NCBI GenBank assembly: GCA_039654915.1
Contig: CM077599.1
Coordinates: 18,354,501 to 18,418,500 of the forward strand
Direction: 5' to 3'
DNA: 64,000 nucleotides
Source of the DNA: Aquilaria yunnanensis
Taxonomy: Eukaryota; Streptophyta; Magnoliopsida; Malvales; Thymelaeaceae
Both the position numbers and the translations under genes were made by a program. The notes beneath the pieces are model-generated. The model made no database searches and was not told where the DNA came from. It worked only from the letters and a program-made list of their open reading frames with translations. This document shows positions 21,401-31,559 of the stretch, piece by piece. Numbering within the stretch: the stretch's first letter is position 1; each line of letters opens with the position of its first letter.

Positions 21401-23262
21401 ACTGGGTTAAACCTTTCAACCATCCAATTTATCAGATCCTTACACACCCACCTACATTGCAACCTTAAAATGACTCCGAACCCCATGTCTTCAACAACAT
21501 GCACATGTTTCTCAGATGCTAATATCGTTTCAAAAACCTTTGTGATCTGTCAGGGTGAGCAATGTGTATTAAACCTGGATGAAACAATGCAAGTTATTTA
21601 GTTAAGGTTACTTTTGAAATTTGTAATGTAAGATCATCCCCCAAATGTATAATCAAGTTTAATACCTATCAGTTTTCCATACATCCTCTTCTGATTCTAC
21701 TGATGCAATGTATTCAACTGTCAATGTTATGTATTCAAATAGAAGTACTTTGTCTTACACTAACTTTTGATACCTTTCACTCATTCCACTGCTTTGTTCC
21801 TCTGAGTCTGCACTGACGTAGTCCTTATCTGACTTTGGCTTTTGCTTTGGATTCCTTGGAACACTTTTCTTTTTCTTCCTGCCCAAATGTATTTGCACAT
21901 AATTAATTCAACCCCCACAAATATCAAACCCACTATGAAAACATTAGCATCCATGATTTAAACTGTCGGTGCAATGTATTGAACTGTGCATGCAATGTAT
22001 TAAAATATAAATAGAATGTTTTAAACTAAGTTTTTGATACCTTTCACTCATTCCACCGCTTTGTTCTACTGATTCTACTGATTCACTTTCCCTTACACCC
22101 GTCGCCTTGCCCTTCTTGTGCTTTGGTCGTCCTTCTCTTACTATCCTGAATTAGTTATGTATCATTCTGTATTAGTTATGTATCATTCTAGTTATGTAAT
22201 GTACCAATATACACACCCCCTCTACTAAACAGTCATATCACATGCACCCTCTGTGTATTAAACTATTGATGCAATGTATTCAACTGTCAATATTATGTAT
22301 TCAAATAGAAGTACTTTGTTTTACACTAACTTTTGATACCTTTCACTCATTCCACTGCTTTGTTCCTCTGAGTCTGCACTGACGTAGTCCTGATCTAACT
22401 TTGCCTTTTGCTTTGGCTTCCTTGACAAACTTCTCTTTTCCTTCCTGCCAAAATATATTTGCACATACTTAACTCAACCCCCACCAATATCAAATCCACT
22501 ATACCACATACAAACTACACTTAAATACATATGTAACCTAACACAACACATTCTAAGCTAAAACAGGATAACAAAGTCGAATACCTTTTCCGTTTATCGC
22601 TGCGCATCTCTGACACATCAGTTTCAGCATGCAGTTTCCTATAAGATTTAACAACATTGCACAACTTAATTATTATACAATGAATTCACAAAGAATTTTC
22701 AACTTCCCTATAAGCTGCATTACCTCATTCCCCTCCTACCACGACCAACGCTTTCTTCACGCTTAGGCCTTGACCTCTGTGCACTTCCTACGTCTTCCTT
22801 ACTCTTCTGCAACCTTGTTCTTGCCCGTCCAGACATTACTCCCTTTTGTCTTATACTTTTGCACTCCTTCTGAGGCCGTTTAACCCTATATAAATCATAA
22901 TACATCATATCATCTTGTTAATAGTACCCCTACTCACTCATATTCTTATACTTTTACATACCCGATTATTTCAAAATCCGAGTCATCGTTCTCTTCTTCA
23001 ACCCCTTCTGTTGTAAAACATTCCATTGAACTACCTTTACTTGCACCTCTGACTCGACGGACAACAACGGGCGTTTCCTTATATGGTACCCTGCATACCA
23101 GCAGACACTTTAGGTCCCATTCATATCACCTCCACACAAAAAAACTGGTAAGAACAAATGAATTCAAAGTGTTCTCCATACAGTTGGTACTGTGAATAGT
23201 CTATCTCCCCTGCTCCCTCTTCACTCAAGTCACCACTTCCATCTTCCCTGGCCATCGTCAAT
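18441..23262 (-). pseudogene. DUF1985/plant-mobile-like domain plus Ulp1-type cysteine protease, with one in-frame stop
   Basis: Minus-strand gene with start ATG at 23255-23253 (MAREDGSGDLSEEGAG). Exons: 23182-23262, 22962-23090, 22724-22885, 22585-22638, three of 105 bp (22340-22444, 22041-22145, 21774-21878), 20953-21546, 20216-20711, 19794-20127, 19544-19718, 19184-19327, 18967-19095, 18652-18858 and 18441-18560 (TAG). The N-terminus is acidic, then basic with GRP/KRK motifs. The 20953-21546 exon holds a DUF1985-like domain (DDDVRLVLGLPNG); the next has LDRVVPFYRRMIPRE. A C-terminal Ulp1 domain has His (HGHYYVVCIDF, codon 19066-19068) and Cys (KDCGVFAMKHME, codon 18718-18720). The Asp position reads Asn (HVINNL, 19015-19017). 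A TGA at 20568-20570 interrupts the frame. The junction between the last 105-bp exon and the DUF1985 exon is out of phase in my model, so an exon there is missing or misjudged. Ulp1 enzymes process SUMO; activity here is doubtful. Confidence 0.82.
21698..22490 (-). repeat. Tandemly triplicated 105-bp exon with flanking intron
   Basis: The segments 21700-21925 and 22262-22487 are close direct copies of about 225 bp (spacing near 563 bp), each spanning one exon and intron sequence on both sides. A more diverged third copy lies between them (exon 22041-22145). All three exons are exactly 105 bp, start by completing an AG|G codon and end GAA AG, so they are phase 2-2 and frame-neutral. Two encode YVSADSEEQSSGMSER; the middle one encodes SVESVEQSGGMSER. 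Confidence 0.88.
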
Positions 23263-24657
23263 CTGTCATTATTTACAAAAAATTAAAAAAATACCATTAA
23301 CCACTATATCTCATACACATCTGAAAATAGTCCATGTATTCAATTGATAATCATTGTAACAGTATTCCCTAACAATGCCACTGTATTAGTTGCGTAACCC
23401 CATGCAATAAACTGGAATGCAAATGTTACTCATTTGAAAATGCAACCTATCATTCTGGGATTCCAGTGTATTAAACTGTATTTGCAACAGAAAACAACAC
23501 AATCACACGCATTACCCAACACCAAAAACCCTACAACCACCATTCATGAACCTTGCTAACATAACAAAACATAACAATATTGCATAAACCAACCAAGTTA
23601 TTGGACTGAAAAGGTAACGTATCATTCTGTATTACCTATGTATTATTCTAGTTATATAATGTACCAATATGCACACCCCCTCTACTAAACTGTGATAGCC
23701 CATGAAACACACACTAATCATAATGGAAAACCCAACAATCAAATAATCCGATAACATACTTACATAAAACACTACATATCTAACTGGGAACATAATGTGT
23801 CATTTTGGTTATCCACTGTATTAATCTGTATGTGTGCTATCCCATTTCACACACTAATCATAATGGAAAACAGGACAATACATACAAATGTTGTTTATCT
23901 GAAAATGCAACCTATCACTCTGGGATTGCAGTGTATCAATCTGTATTCGCAACAGAAAACCTCACAATCACACACATAACCCAACAACAACACCATACAA
24001 CCACCATTCATGAACCTTACTAACATAACAAAACATAACAATATCGGATAAACTAACCAACTTACTGGACTGAAAAGGTAATGTATCATTCTGTATTAGT
24101 TATGTATTATTCTAGTTATGTAATGTACCAATATACACACCCCCTCCACTAAACTGTCATATAACATGCAACACACACTGATCATAATTGAAAACCCAAC
24201 AATCAAATAATCTGATAACATACTTACATAAAGCACTAACTGGAAACATAATGTATCAATTAGATTATCCACTGTATCAATTTGTATGTGTCATCTTCCA
24301 TTCCACACACTGCTCATAATGGAAAACAGGGATTATAAATTCCCAGTGCATTGAACTGGAGTACAAATGTATCAACGCGTAAGCCATTCTGTTTCCCATT
24401 CGTTCTCTCCCACATTAATACATATCCCACTCAGTGCCATACATTTTATAATCAGATAATCACAACACTAATTTCAGACATTTTGTTCTTCCACCCACTA
24501 TAACATCTCAGATTCAGAACAATACATGATAATTTCAAAGAAATCGCAAATCATCTGCCGAACCCATAGAGTTTCTAATACTTTGATACAATTGACACAC
24601 ACTCATAACCCAAAAAATCATGCAACAATTCCAGGAAAAAAACTTCGAATCTCACCT
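23263..24657 (-). other. Long intron in the 5' leader of the Ulp1-like gene
   Basis: A good acceptor (TAATGACAG) precedes the start-codon exon at 23262, and a donor (GAAG|GTGAGAT on the minus strand) lies near 24657, after the GC-rich first exon. The intron carries a 465-bp direct duplication and many copies of a TGTATTAAACTGT-like motif. Confidence 0.6.
23430..24335. repeat. Direct repeat with 465-bp spacing
   Basis: Two copies of a segment that includes TGCAACCTATCA, CATTCATGAACCTT, ACATAACAAAACATAACAAT, TGTATTATTCTAGTTAT and CACACCCCCTC follow each other, for example tggga at 23456 and tggga at 23921. Divergence is a few percent plus small indels. It lies wholly in the leader intron of the Ulp1-like gene. 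Confidence 0.9.
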
Positions 24658-24960
24658 TCGCAAAAATCGCGATCGCTCTGTCTTCCCTGTCGCGACGCGA
24701 CTCCCCTATCCCGATGCCTGCTCACCTGCGCAGCCCCTTCGTAGATGCCGGAGATAGGCGGCGTCCTTAACTCTCCAGGCAGACGGCAGCGTCTTCCCCG
24801 ATTTCCTGACTTCCGGTGAGTCGGCAGTTGAGTTCAAGGAGGGCTCAATCGTCGGTTTTAGGGTTGTGGGATTGGTGGGAGGTTTTTGTATGGGATTTGG
24901 AATCAAAAGAGGTAACTGCCTCATCGTATCCCTGTTTATCGCGCGTTCCCCTTTTTTAAA
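24658..24960 (-). promoter_or_regulatory. GC-rich leader exon and promoter region of the Ulp1-like gene
   Basis: This is the only GC-rich stretch in the right half of the element (GCGATCGC, TCGCGACGCGAC). It sits between the right terminal repeat and a likely donor at 24657, so transcription of the minus-strand gene probably starts here. The exact start is not determined. Confidence 0.5.
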
Positions 24961-24998
24961 AAATTTTCTTGACGGAAGACCTCGTAACGGCGTCAATT

Positions 24999-25033
24999 GG
25001 TGTATATACACCAGGTGTATATTCTCTATTCTC
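24999..25033 (-). repeat. Right terminal repeat of the Mutator-like element
   Basis: 35 bp that include the perfect palindrome GGTGTATATACACC. In reverse complement it aligns base for base without gaps to the left repeat, matching at 18 of the inner 22 positions. It is followed directly by the AAATTGGAG duplication. Confidence 0.75.
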
Positions 25034-25147
25034 AAATTGGAGTATCATCCCTAGACGCCATTTTAAGGTCAGAGTCGTATCCATTGCAAACTCAAAGTGG
25101 GACCGAAATTCAACCCCACATGTCATGACCTAGGCATCACTTAGGAG

Positions 25148-25308
25148 TAGGGGTGATCATGGATTGGGTAAACCTGAAACCCAACCCGGACCACCCACAT
25201 TGTGTTAGGTTAAGTTGGGTAAAAATTGATCATGGTTCGCGAGTTGGTTCCATATATAGGAGAATCGACGGTTTTTGGGTTGGTTCTGGTTCCATATGGA
25301 ACCAAACC

Positions 25309-25378
<70 letters not shown>

Positions 25379-26136
25379 ATATTACTAATATATCCATACA
25401 CACACACACACACATTTCGTTGAAGTATTATGATGGTCATTTTGTGTTTTTATATTAAACTCTTAAACTGATGTTTCAAATTGAAACAATATGGAAGTTG
25501 TGGGATTATTTATGAAATTTCTTCATATTTATTTAAATTACTTTGCTTCATAGACCCACCACTCCTAGGTCATTTTGCTTTCGATCTTTCATTCCAGACT
25601 ACTCTCTACGACACAATTATGATATTTTTTTCATTTATGAGTCATGCAAAATTAAAAATTTATGATATCAATATATTTTAGGTTTTGATACTGAAGAAGA
25701 TGGTCTTAAAGGCTCAACTCAATTTTCCATATTGAATGTCATGCCAATATTTGAATTACTGGAAGGAAGTAAATTAGTTGAGATGAAAGATGCCCCCACA
25801 AGCAACTCTTTTGAACCATTTTTGTAAGAACAACATTTTAAACTCCCTTGAATGTATTTAAGTACATATATTTAAATATTAATTTAATTGTATATTATGT
25901 TGAATATGTCATAAAACTGATTATGGATGTAAATTTATTGAATTTTGGTGTTGTTTTAAGTATATGGTATAAACCGAAAAACCTGAGAACCAGAATCGAG
26001 AAACCCAGAACCATGGTTCTGGTTCTGTTCGGTTATCGGTTCTCGAGTTGGGTAGAAAAATTTTGGAACCGAAGCCATTTCGGATTGGTTCGGTTCCACC
26101 ATAAAACCGAACCAACCCGACCCATGCTCACCCCTA
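25148..26136. mobile_element. Non-autonomous hAT element
   Basis: Perfect 8-bp target duplication CTTAGGAG (25140-25147 and 26137-26144). Left end TAGGGGTGATCATGGATTGGG, right end in reverse complement TAGGGGTGAGCATGGGTCGGG. The subterminal regions carry repeated CAACCCG, GGTTC and GAACC motifs. The interior is AT-rich with a long (TA)n tract and no intact transposase. Confidence 0.92.
25311..25375. repeat. (TA)n microsatellite
   Basis: About 32 uninterrupted AT dinucleotides inside the hAT element, followed after about 20 bases by a short (CA)n tract at 25397-25412. Confidence 0.97.
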
Positions 26137-26158
26137 CTTAGGAGTGGCATTTTTTTTC

Positions 26159-26160
26159 CT

Positions 26161-26213
<53 letters not shown>
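26159..26213. repeat. (CT)n microsatellite
   Basis: Nearly pure CT dinucleotides with two CTTTC interruptions, just right of the hAT element. Confidence 0.95.
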
Positions 26214-26286
26214 CGATTGTGTAAATGCAAGTCATGAGGGCCGGCCAATTTGTTTTGTTTGGAGTTCGGATTCTAGGATGTACAAA

Positions 26287-26822
26287 ACGTGAATAACTTT
26301 TGTGATTAGTGTTAAAGTTTTGAATAATTTATTTAAATCTTAAATGTAAAATAGTATCCACACTTTGCATCTTTGATCACTTAAAGGCATGAGCTATGAA
26401 CTAACACAACTCAAGACTCATACTTCTAAGTTTTTTGTAATTCAGTTTATAAGATGAATTGGTCAATTAAGTAAAGTCACAAGTTTGGATGCTGTTTGCC
26501 ACCGTTTGACCAAGTTGATAGACTCAACAACATTGTCGCTCGTGAAGGTATTCAAACGGTGGCAAATGACATATGAACATGTGACTTTATCTGACTAACC
26601 AACTCACATTCTAGATTTAATCTCCTAAGACTCAGAAGTACAAGTCTTAAGTTATGCTGGTTCATAGTTTAGGATCGTAAGTGATCCAATAAGTAAAATT
26701 TAGGATATTGTTTCATATTTAAACCTTTATTTAATGGTGGAGATGAAATTGTTGAAGCAAAAAATTAAAAGTTACCATTGAATAGTTTTTTCAAAACTTT
26801 AATGCTAATGGCTAACGTTAAT
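26287..26822. mobile_element. Foldback MITE
   Basis: Long imperfect inverted repeats. ATTAGTGTTAAAGTTTTGAA on the left matches the reverse complement of the right end (ATTAGCATTAAAGTTTTGAA). Further in, 26374-26430 (GATCACTTAAAGGC..ACTATGAAC-type) pairs with 26636-26692, and GGTGGCAAA/TTTGCCACC pairs near the centre. No coding capacity; the target duplication is not clear. Confidence 0.7.
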
Positions 26823-26939
26823 ACCAAACGGAACCAATACTTTATTCATCCCAAATAATGAAACATATTAGTTTTGGGGCTCTCCCAAAGTGTAGAAGTG
26901 TTTCTCCTTTTCAAAATTTTTAACGTTTTATTTATTTTA

Positions 26940-27976
26940 GACTTAAATACCTCACCGGTCCGTTGACTTGACCAACTCACACGAGTTGGTCCATCAACCA
27001 AAAATTGGTTTTAGCTAGTCCTCAGAGTTCGCAAAACGTGCTGACTTAGTCCCTAAAGCGAGTTAGAACGACATGTGTCTTCATGTGGAATAATGCTGTC
27101 ACACGTTGTCACTACATAGTTAATGGGCAACCTTCCTCTCTAGCTTTCTTCTCACCCATCACCATTGTCTCTCTCCGGCGTTCCTCCCCTTGCCACCCTC
27201 ACCCTGCCTTCCCTCCCTCTCGCCATCACCCGATTCGCACATCCCTGTCATCAAGATTTCCCCATCTTCCATCCGCCTCCTTCTCATCCAGTAACCCATC
27301 GTTCACCTCCCATCTCCAGCATTAATCCACCGATTTGCTCTCTCCCCTGTCCCTAGCGTTAATCAGATGCTTTGATTTCCTCATGTCACCGTCGTCCCTC
27401 TCCAGCCTCTCCCCTTGCCACCCTTGCTCTTCCTTTTCTCCTTTTTGGCCTCTCTTCTTTTCCCCACCGCCATCGCTTTCCCTTCCCTCCCTCTAGTCCT
27501 CACCCGAATTGCGTATCCTTGTCATCATGATTTCTCGCTGCTTCGACCGCTTCCCTATCCTCCGGCAACCCTGTACTTTGTCCCTAATTCGCTTGCCAAA
27601 TTCGCTTCCTTTCTCTAATTGCCAACCTCAATCCATCAATTCACTTTCTCTCCTACATCCGTGACATCAATCTTTGGTAAATCTTCGTTCTTCAATTAGA
27701 CACTTCGACGAAGGCAAGGAGATGGCGAGAGGAAGGGAGAGTGACTAAGGTGGGGAAAGGAAGGGAGGCCCAGGGGGGGGAAGGGTGACCAAGAATCCTG
27801 GACAACAAAACGTGGACAACGTTACCCCCATATGATGACAGATGCCGATGTAACACACTTCAGGGACTAAGCCATCATGTTTTGCCAAGTTTGGGGACTA
27901 ACATAAACTGATTTTCGGTTGAGAGACCAACCCGTTTGAGTTGGTCAAGTTAATTGACCGGTGGGGTATTTAAAGC
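26940..27976. mobile_element. Non-autonomous Mutator-like element with long TIRs (Pack-MULE candidate)
   Basis: 9-bp target duplication TTTATTTTA (26931-26939 and 27977-27985). The left end GACTTAAATACCTCACCGGT matches the right end in reverse complement (GCTTTAAATACCCCACCGGT). Similarity continues inward for about 130 bp, including TTGACCAACTC and GACTTAGTCCCT against GGCTTAGTCCCT. The interior (about 27130-27800) is strongly C/T-biased on the + strand. It holds two related segments about 270 bp apart, each with CTTCCCTCCCTCT and a later TGTCATCA. I recognise no captured gene. Confidence 0.88.
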
Positions 27977-27985
27977 TTTATTTTA

Positions 27986-28860
27986 TTACATTTATTTAAA
28001 TTCTTGTTACATAAAAATATAGAAAATTTTAACTCATTTAAATTCTTAATACACAAAATCTAAAAATAATCATTTTTATTTTTAGTTGTATAGGTAAAAC
28101 TGAAAAAAATAATATAAAAAATAATCACATTAACAAATGTCTCATGTGAGAGGAATGCGTACAATTTGGGAGCGTTTTTAGCGAGGAGAAAAGGATGCGG
28201 GCGACGCGACGGCAGATTCCAAGCAAACTATCAGGATGCTCCACTCAGATTCGCATATCCTTTTGCTTTCTAGTACTTGTAATTTTATTATATGTTTCTT
28301 CATTCCTCTCATAAATTCTGTCATATTTGATAACGTATGTAAATTAATTTTTTTTTATTTTTTATTTTTTTAATATAAAATTATTAATTTATTTATTTTT
28401 ATGTAAAATATATATACTTATCTAAAAAAATTTATTAATATTTATATTTTGTAATGAGCCCTACGTATTTTTATTTTTTAATTTTCTTAACTTCTCTTCT
28501 TTTAATGATATATAATAATAATAATAATAATAAAATAAAATTACTTTATTTAAAAAGACAAGAATAAGGTAACTATTTTAAAACTATAAAAAAAAAATAA
28601 GGGTCACATATTGTGAGATAGAAGGGGTATGTTATTTTGTTGTGCAGTTAGGTTAGGTGGGTCTCATTTGCTACTCAATTTCATGTTCCTTATGGGGATC
28701 ATTTTTAGCTTCCATAAATTTTCTTCGTATTCTATTCGTATAAAATACAAGTAAAAGTTCACTCTACCCTAAATTATGTCAACTCCCTTGCAAATGATAT
28801 GTGACTTGGAGTTTAGGCTGTTTGGTTTACATAATCCCCTTCTTTGATTTTCTTAATGAA
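27986..28860. other. AT-rich intergenic sequence
   Basis: No gene is recognised. It includes a short (TAA)n tract at 28512-28533 and long T and A runs. Confidence 0.6.
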
Positions 28861-28995
28861 GTTTTAGAATGATTTATATTTTAATACTTTTATAGAAAAA
28901 GGCAAATACTGAAAAAATATATTTTTATACTATTTGTTACTGTTCAACATTTGCTCTCGTTCAAAAAATAATTAAAATATAAATCATTCTAAAAC
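28861..28995. repeat. Perfect 25-bp inverted repeat hairpin
   Basis: 28861-28885 (GTTTTAGAATGATTTATATT plus TTAAT) is the exact reverse complement of 28971-28995, separated by an 85-base AT-rich loop. It may be a small MITE or a hairpin-forming transcript. Confidence 0.85.
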
Positions 28996-29018
28996 TACGT
29001 AAAAATGTTAAGTAGTTA

Positions 29019-29044
29019 GGGGGGGGGGGGGGGAGGGGGAGGGG
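29019..29044 (+). repeat. Poly(G) tract
   Basis: Fifteen consecutive G, then A, five G, A and four more G. Tracts of this length are error-prone to sequence. Confidence 0.9.
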
Positions 29045-29329
29045 AACATAAACACGAAACAAAGCAACATGTATAATATAATATGATCATCATATTCCCT
29101 GATTTTTTATTTTTTAAATTAAAATATTTCTACTTGAACAATTTTTTTTTTCAGAAAAAAAATATATAGAATAAGGGTTGAGGATAGGCTACGCCCAACA
29201 GAGAGAATATGCCCGACCGAACCGTGTGACGTGTGTATATATATCATGTTTGCGATTGCTAAAGTCAAACATATTTGTGTTTATCAGACTCGTTGGAGTG
29301 CCGCGATTGGTTTCTCATTGTTTGACCCG

Positions 29330-30660
29330 TCTTACGTATGCCACTAGTTTTCTTTCTTCTCTCTACCCTTTGTTTCTGTTTTCCCCCATCATTTTTTTTT
29401 TTTTGGTTTTTTTTAAATCCTGTTCTCCCTCTTCCTTTCCTTTTTATTTATTTTTGTTCTTTTCTTCTCTTTGTTTTTTTTTTTTGCTTCCCTTCTTCTT
29501 TATTCTTTTTTATCTTTTTTTTTCAAAGGAGGGTGACACATCTAAACATATATAGAGAAACAACTAAATTCAGTTAAAGAATGTAAACAATATGATAAGA
29601 AATGACCACTACAATATATAGTACGCAATTATTAAAAATAAAAAAGAACAAATAGATTTAGTAGGGAACAATACGATGATACAAAACAACAATAATATTT
29701 AACAAGAGAACAAAAAGCATTTGATGAGGAATAACTACTAGGGTTTATGCAGATATTAAATAGGAGAAGGGAATATTAATATGCATTAAAGGAATAACTA
29801 AGCTAGAGAATATGAAAAATATGATGAGGAATAACTATAATAAGCATAATAAATGATTATTAAATATTGAAAAGAGTATATAGATTTATCAGAAAATAGC
29901 AAAATGTGCCAATGAAACAACTATAATTAATAAAAGAACAAAAAGAATAATTTAAGAACTAGTAGAATATAAGTAGTTAGCAGTTATTAAATAGATAATG
30001 GAAGTTATATTTGTTATGAACTAGAAGATATAATAAGGGCATATCTATAATGATCAAAGAACGAGAAAAAATAAAGAAACAAGTAGAACAAGTGTACCAG
30101 TAATAAGAAAACGTAAGATATATAAAGAACAATAAGAAATTACAAAGGAACATAAAGATATATGTTATGGAATAATAAGATATGCAGCAGAACAAGAACA
30201 AGAACAATAAGAATAAAAATAAAAAAGGTAGAAAGTAATTAACTATTAAATCACAAGGGGAGCATGTAAATATTGTTAGAGAATAATAAGAAATAGAATA
30301 GGAAATTTTAGCATGATATATAATATGAAGTTGTGGCGCAATGGATTATTGTAGTTTATAGAAAATTATTGTAATGTGATATATAGAAGGAAGTGGTGGT
30401 GTTGATATTATTATAATTTACAGAAAGTTGTAGTGCAAAGACAATAAGGTTAAGAAAGGAAAAATGAGGTGATAATAATATATGGAGGGAACAATTATAA
30501 TCAGTAATAGAACATGGAAAAGCAATAAGGGAACAAATAATGCAGCAGTAACCAGTAAGGCATGGAGCGGTGGCATTATTGTAAATCTTAGCGTGGTCTA
30601 TGATAGGGAGTTGTGTTATGGTATTATTATTATGATTTATAGAAACTTGAGTCCAATTTT
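29330..30660. other. Strand-asymmetric low-complexity region
   Basis: 29330-29530 is almost pure pyrimidine (T and C) on the + strand. From about 29560 to 30560 the same strand becomes A/G-rich, with recurrent AATAAGAA, GAACAAG, AATAACTA and ATTAAATA motifs in a loosely repetitive pattern. No credible gene: the open frames are low complexity. Confidence 0.6.
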
Positions 30661-31559
30661 GTAAATAACTAGAAATTGTGAATTATATTGGATGTATGCT
30701 GTGCATGCCGATCCATGATACAGCAATTCTAGAAAAAAAAACTCAAATCAAGGGAAGCAGTCGAAATGTCCTTTTCTGGTAGAAAAAGGTGTCACTGTTT
30801 TTGTTTTACCTTAATTATTGAGCAGCATTTATAATTAATTATAAAGAACAAGGGCAAATTTGGGTTGACCAAGAAATGAAATGTCGAGGAATGAATGGCT
30901 TCCCCTCCCCCCGGGAGAAGGAAATTCTTTCAAGTAATAATTTTATTTTGGTTAACACGAAAGTTTCATTTTCCGTATGCAATCCTAGACTAGAGTGGAT
31001 TCAATGGAATATAAATGGCGCAAAAATCATAATTTCATTGACCTCGTTACTTTACTAGTAGTATATTTTTATAAGTAATCTTCGAAACTCAATCACCAGC
31101 GCTAGCATGATTTTTTAAGTGATCTTCCAAACCCAATTACCAACTTAAGTTATACAAAGCGGAAGTGAAAAGCAAACAACATTATTTTTAAAAATTTAAA
31201 CAAATAGAAATATTATAAAAATGAGGCCAGTAAAAGAAACAACAACTAAAAATAAAACAATTACTACTATATATATAACTTAGAGCAATAGTACAGTTGC
31301 TTATCTCTTTCCTTTGCAAGAACCGGACAAAGCAAGGAGGAGGAACACATTTTCCCTGCAATTTCAATGAAAAGCCAAGTTGTTTACTCGTTTTCTGAAT
31401 AATCAACAAGAGAAACAATTGATTTGATCTTACGAAAACGACGACTGGTCGTTGGTGCTCATCTCTCATCTCTCTCTGTCGTCTCCTCCCTCACGAAATC
31501 CAAAACCCGTAAATATTTCCTTCTTCTTCCTCCCTCTGTTTCTGCGATTAGCGCCTGCC
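30661..31559 (+). other. Upstream region of the ARM-repeat gene
   Basis: Non-coding. The last 130 bases, with CT-rich stretches (TCTCATCTCTCTCTGTCGTC), look like a promoter-proximal Y-patch or 5' UTR. No clear TATA box could be assigned. Confidence 0.5.

Larger units (their letters stand above)
14732..25033. mobile_element. Mutator-like element carrying a FAR1-type transposase and a Ulp1-like protease gene
   Basis: A perfect 9-bp target duplication AAATTGGAG (14723-14731 and 25034-25042) brackets 10,302 bp. The outermost 35 bp are related as inverted repeats: both share CACC[G/T]GGTG[G/T]A[C/T]ATACACC in exact register, while the outer 13 bases are poorly conserved. Two genes run inward from the two ends and converge at 17817/18441: a mudrA-like transposase on the left and a DUF1985-Ulp1 gene on the right. 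That is the MuDR layout, with the Ulp1 gene in the mudrB place. Ulp1-bearing MULEs are known in plants (Kaonashi in Arabidopsis, CUMULE in melon). The intact target duplication and few lesions suggest recent activity. Confidence 0.9.

Noticed and set aside
25153..25458. Open frames encoding IYIYIY repeats on both strands
   Set aside because: They are produced by the (TA)n microsatellite within a hAT element.
28290..28630. Possible Stowaway MITE (CTCATAAATTCTGTCATATT and ATATTGTGAGATAGAAGGGG ends)
   Set aside because: The two ends match too weakly and no TA duplication pairs them.
31452..31559. N-terminal extension of the ARM-repeat protein from an upstream in-frame ATG
   Set aside because: The extension is hydrophobic, Ser/Pro-rich and looks like translated C/T-rich 5' UTR. 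The ATG at 31560 has a better context and begins the typical acidic N-terminus.
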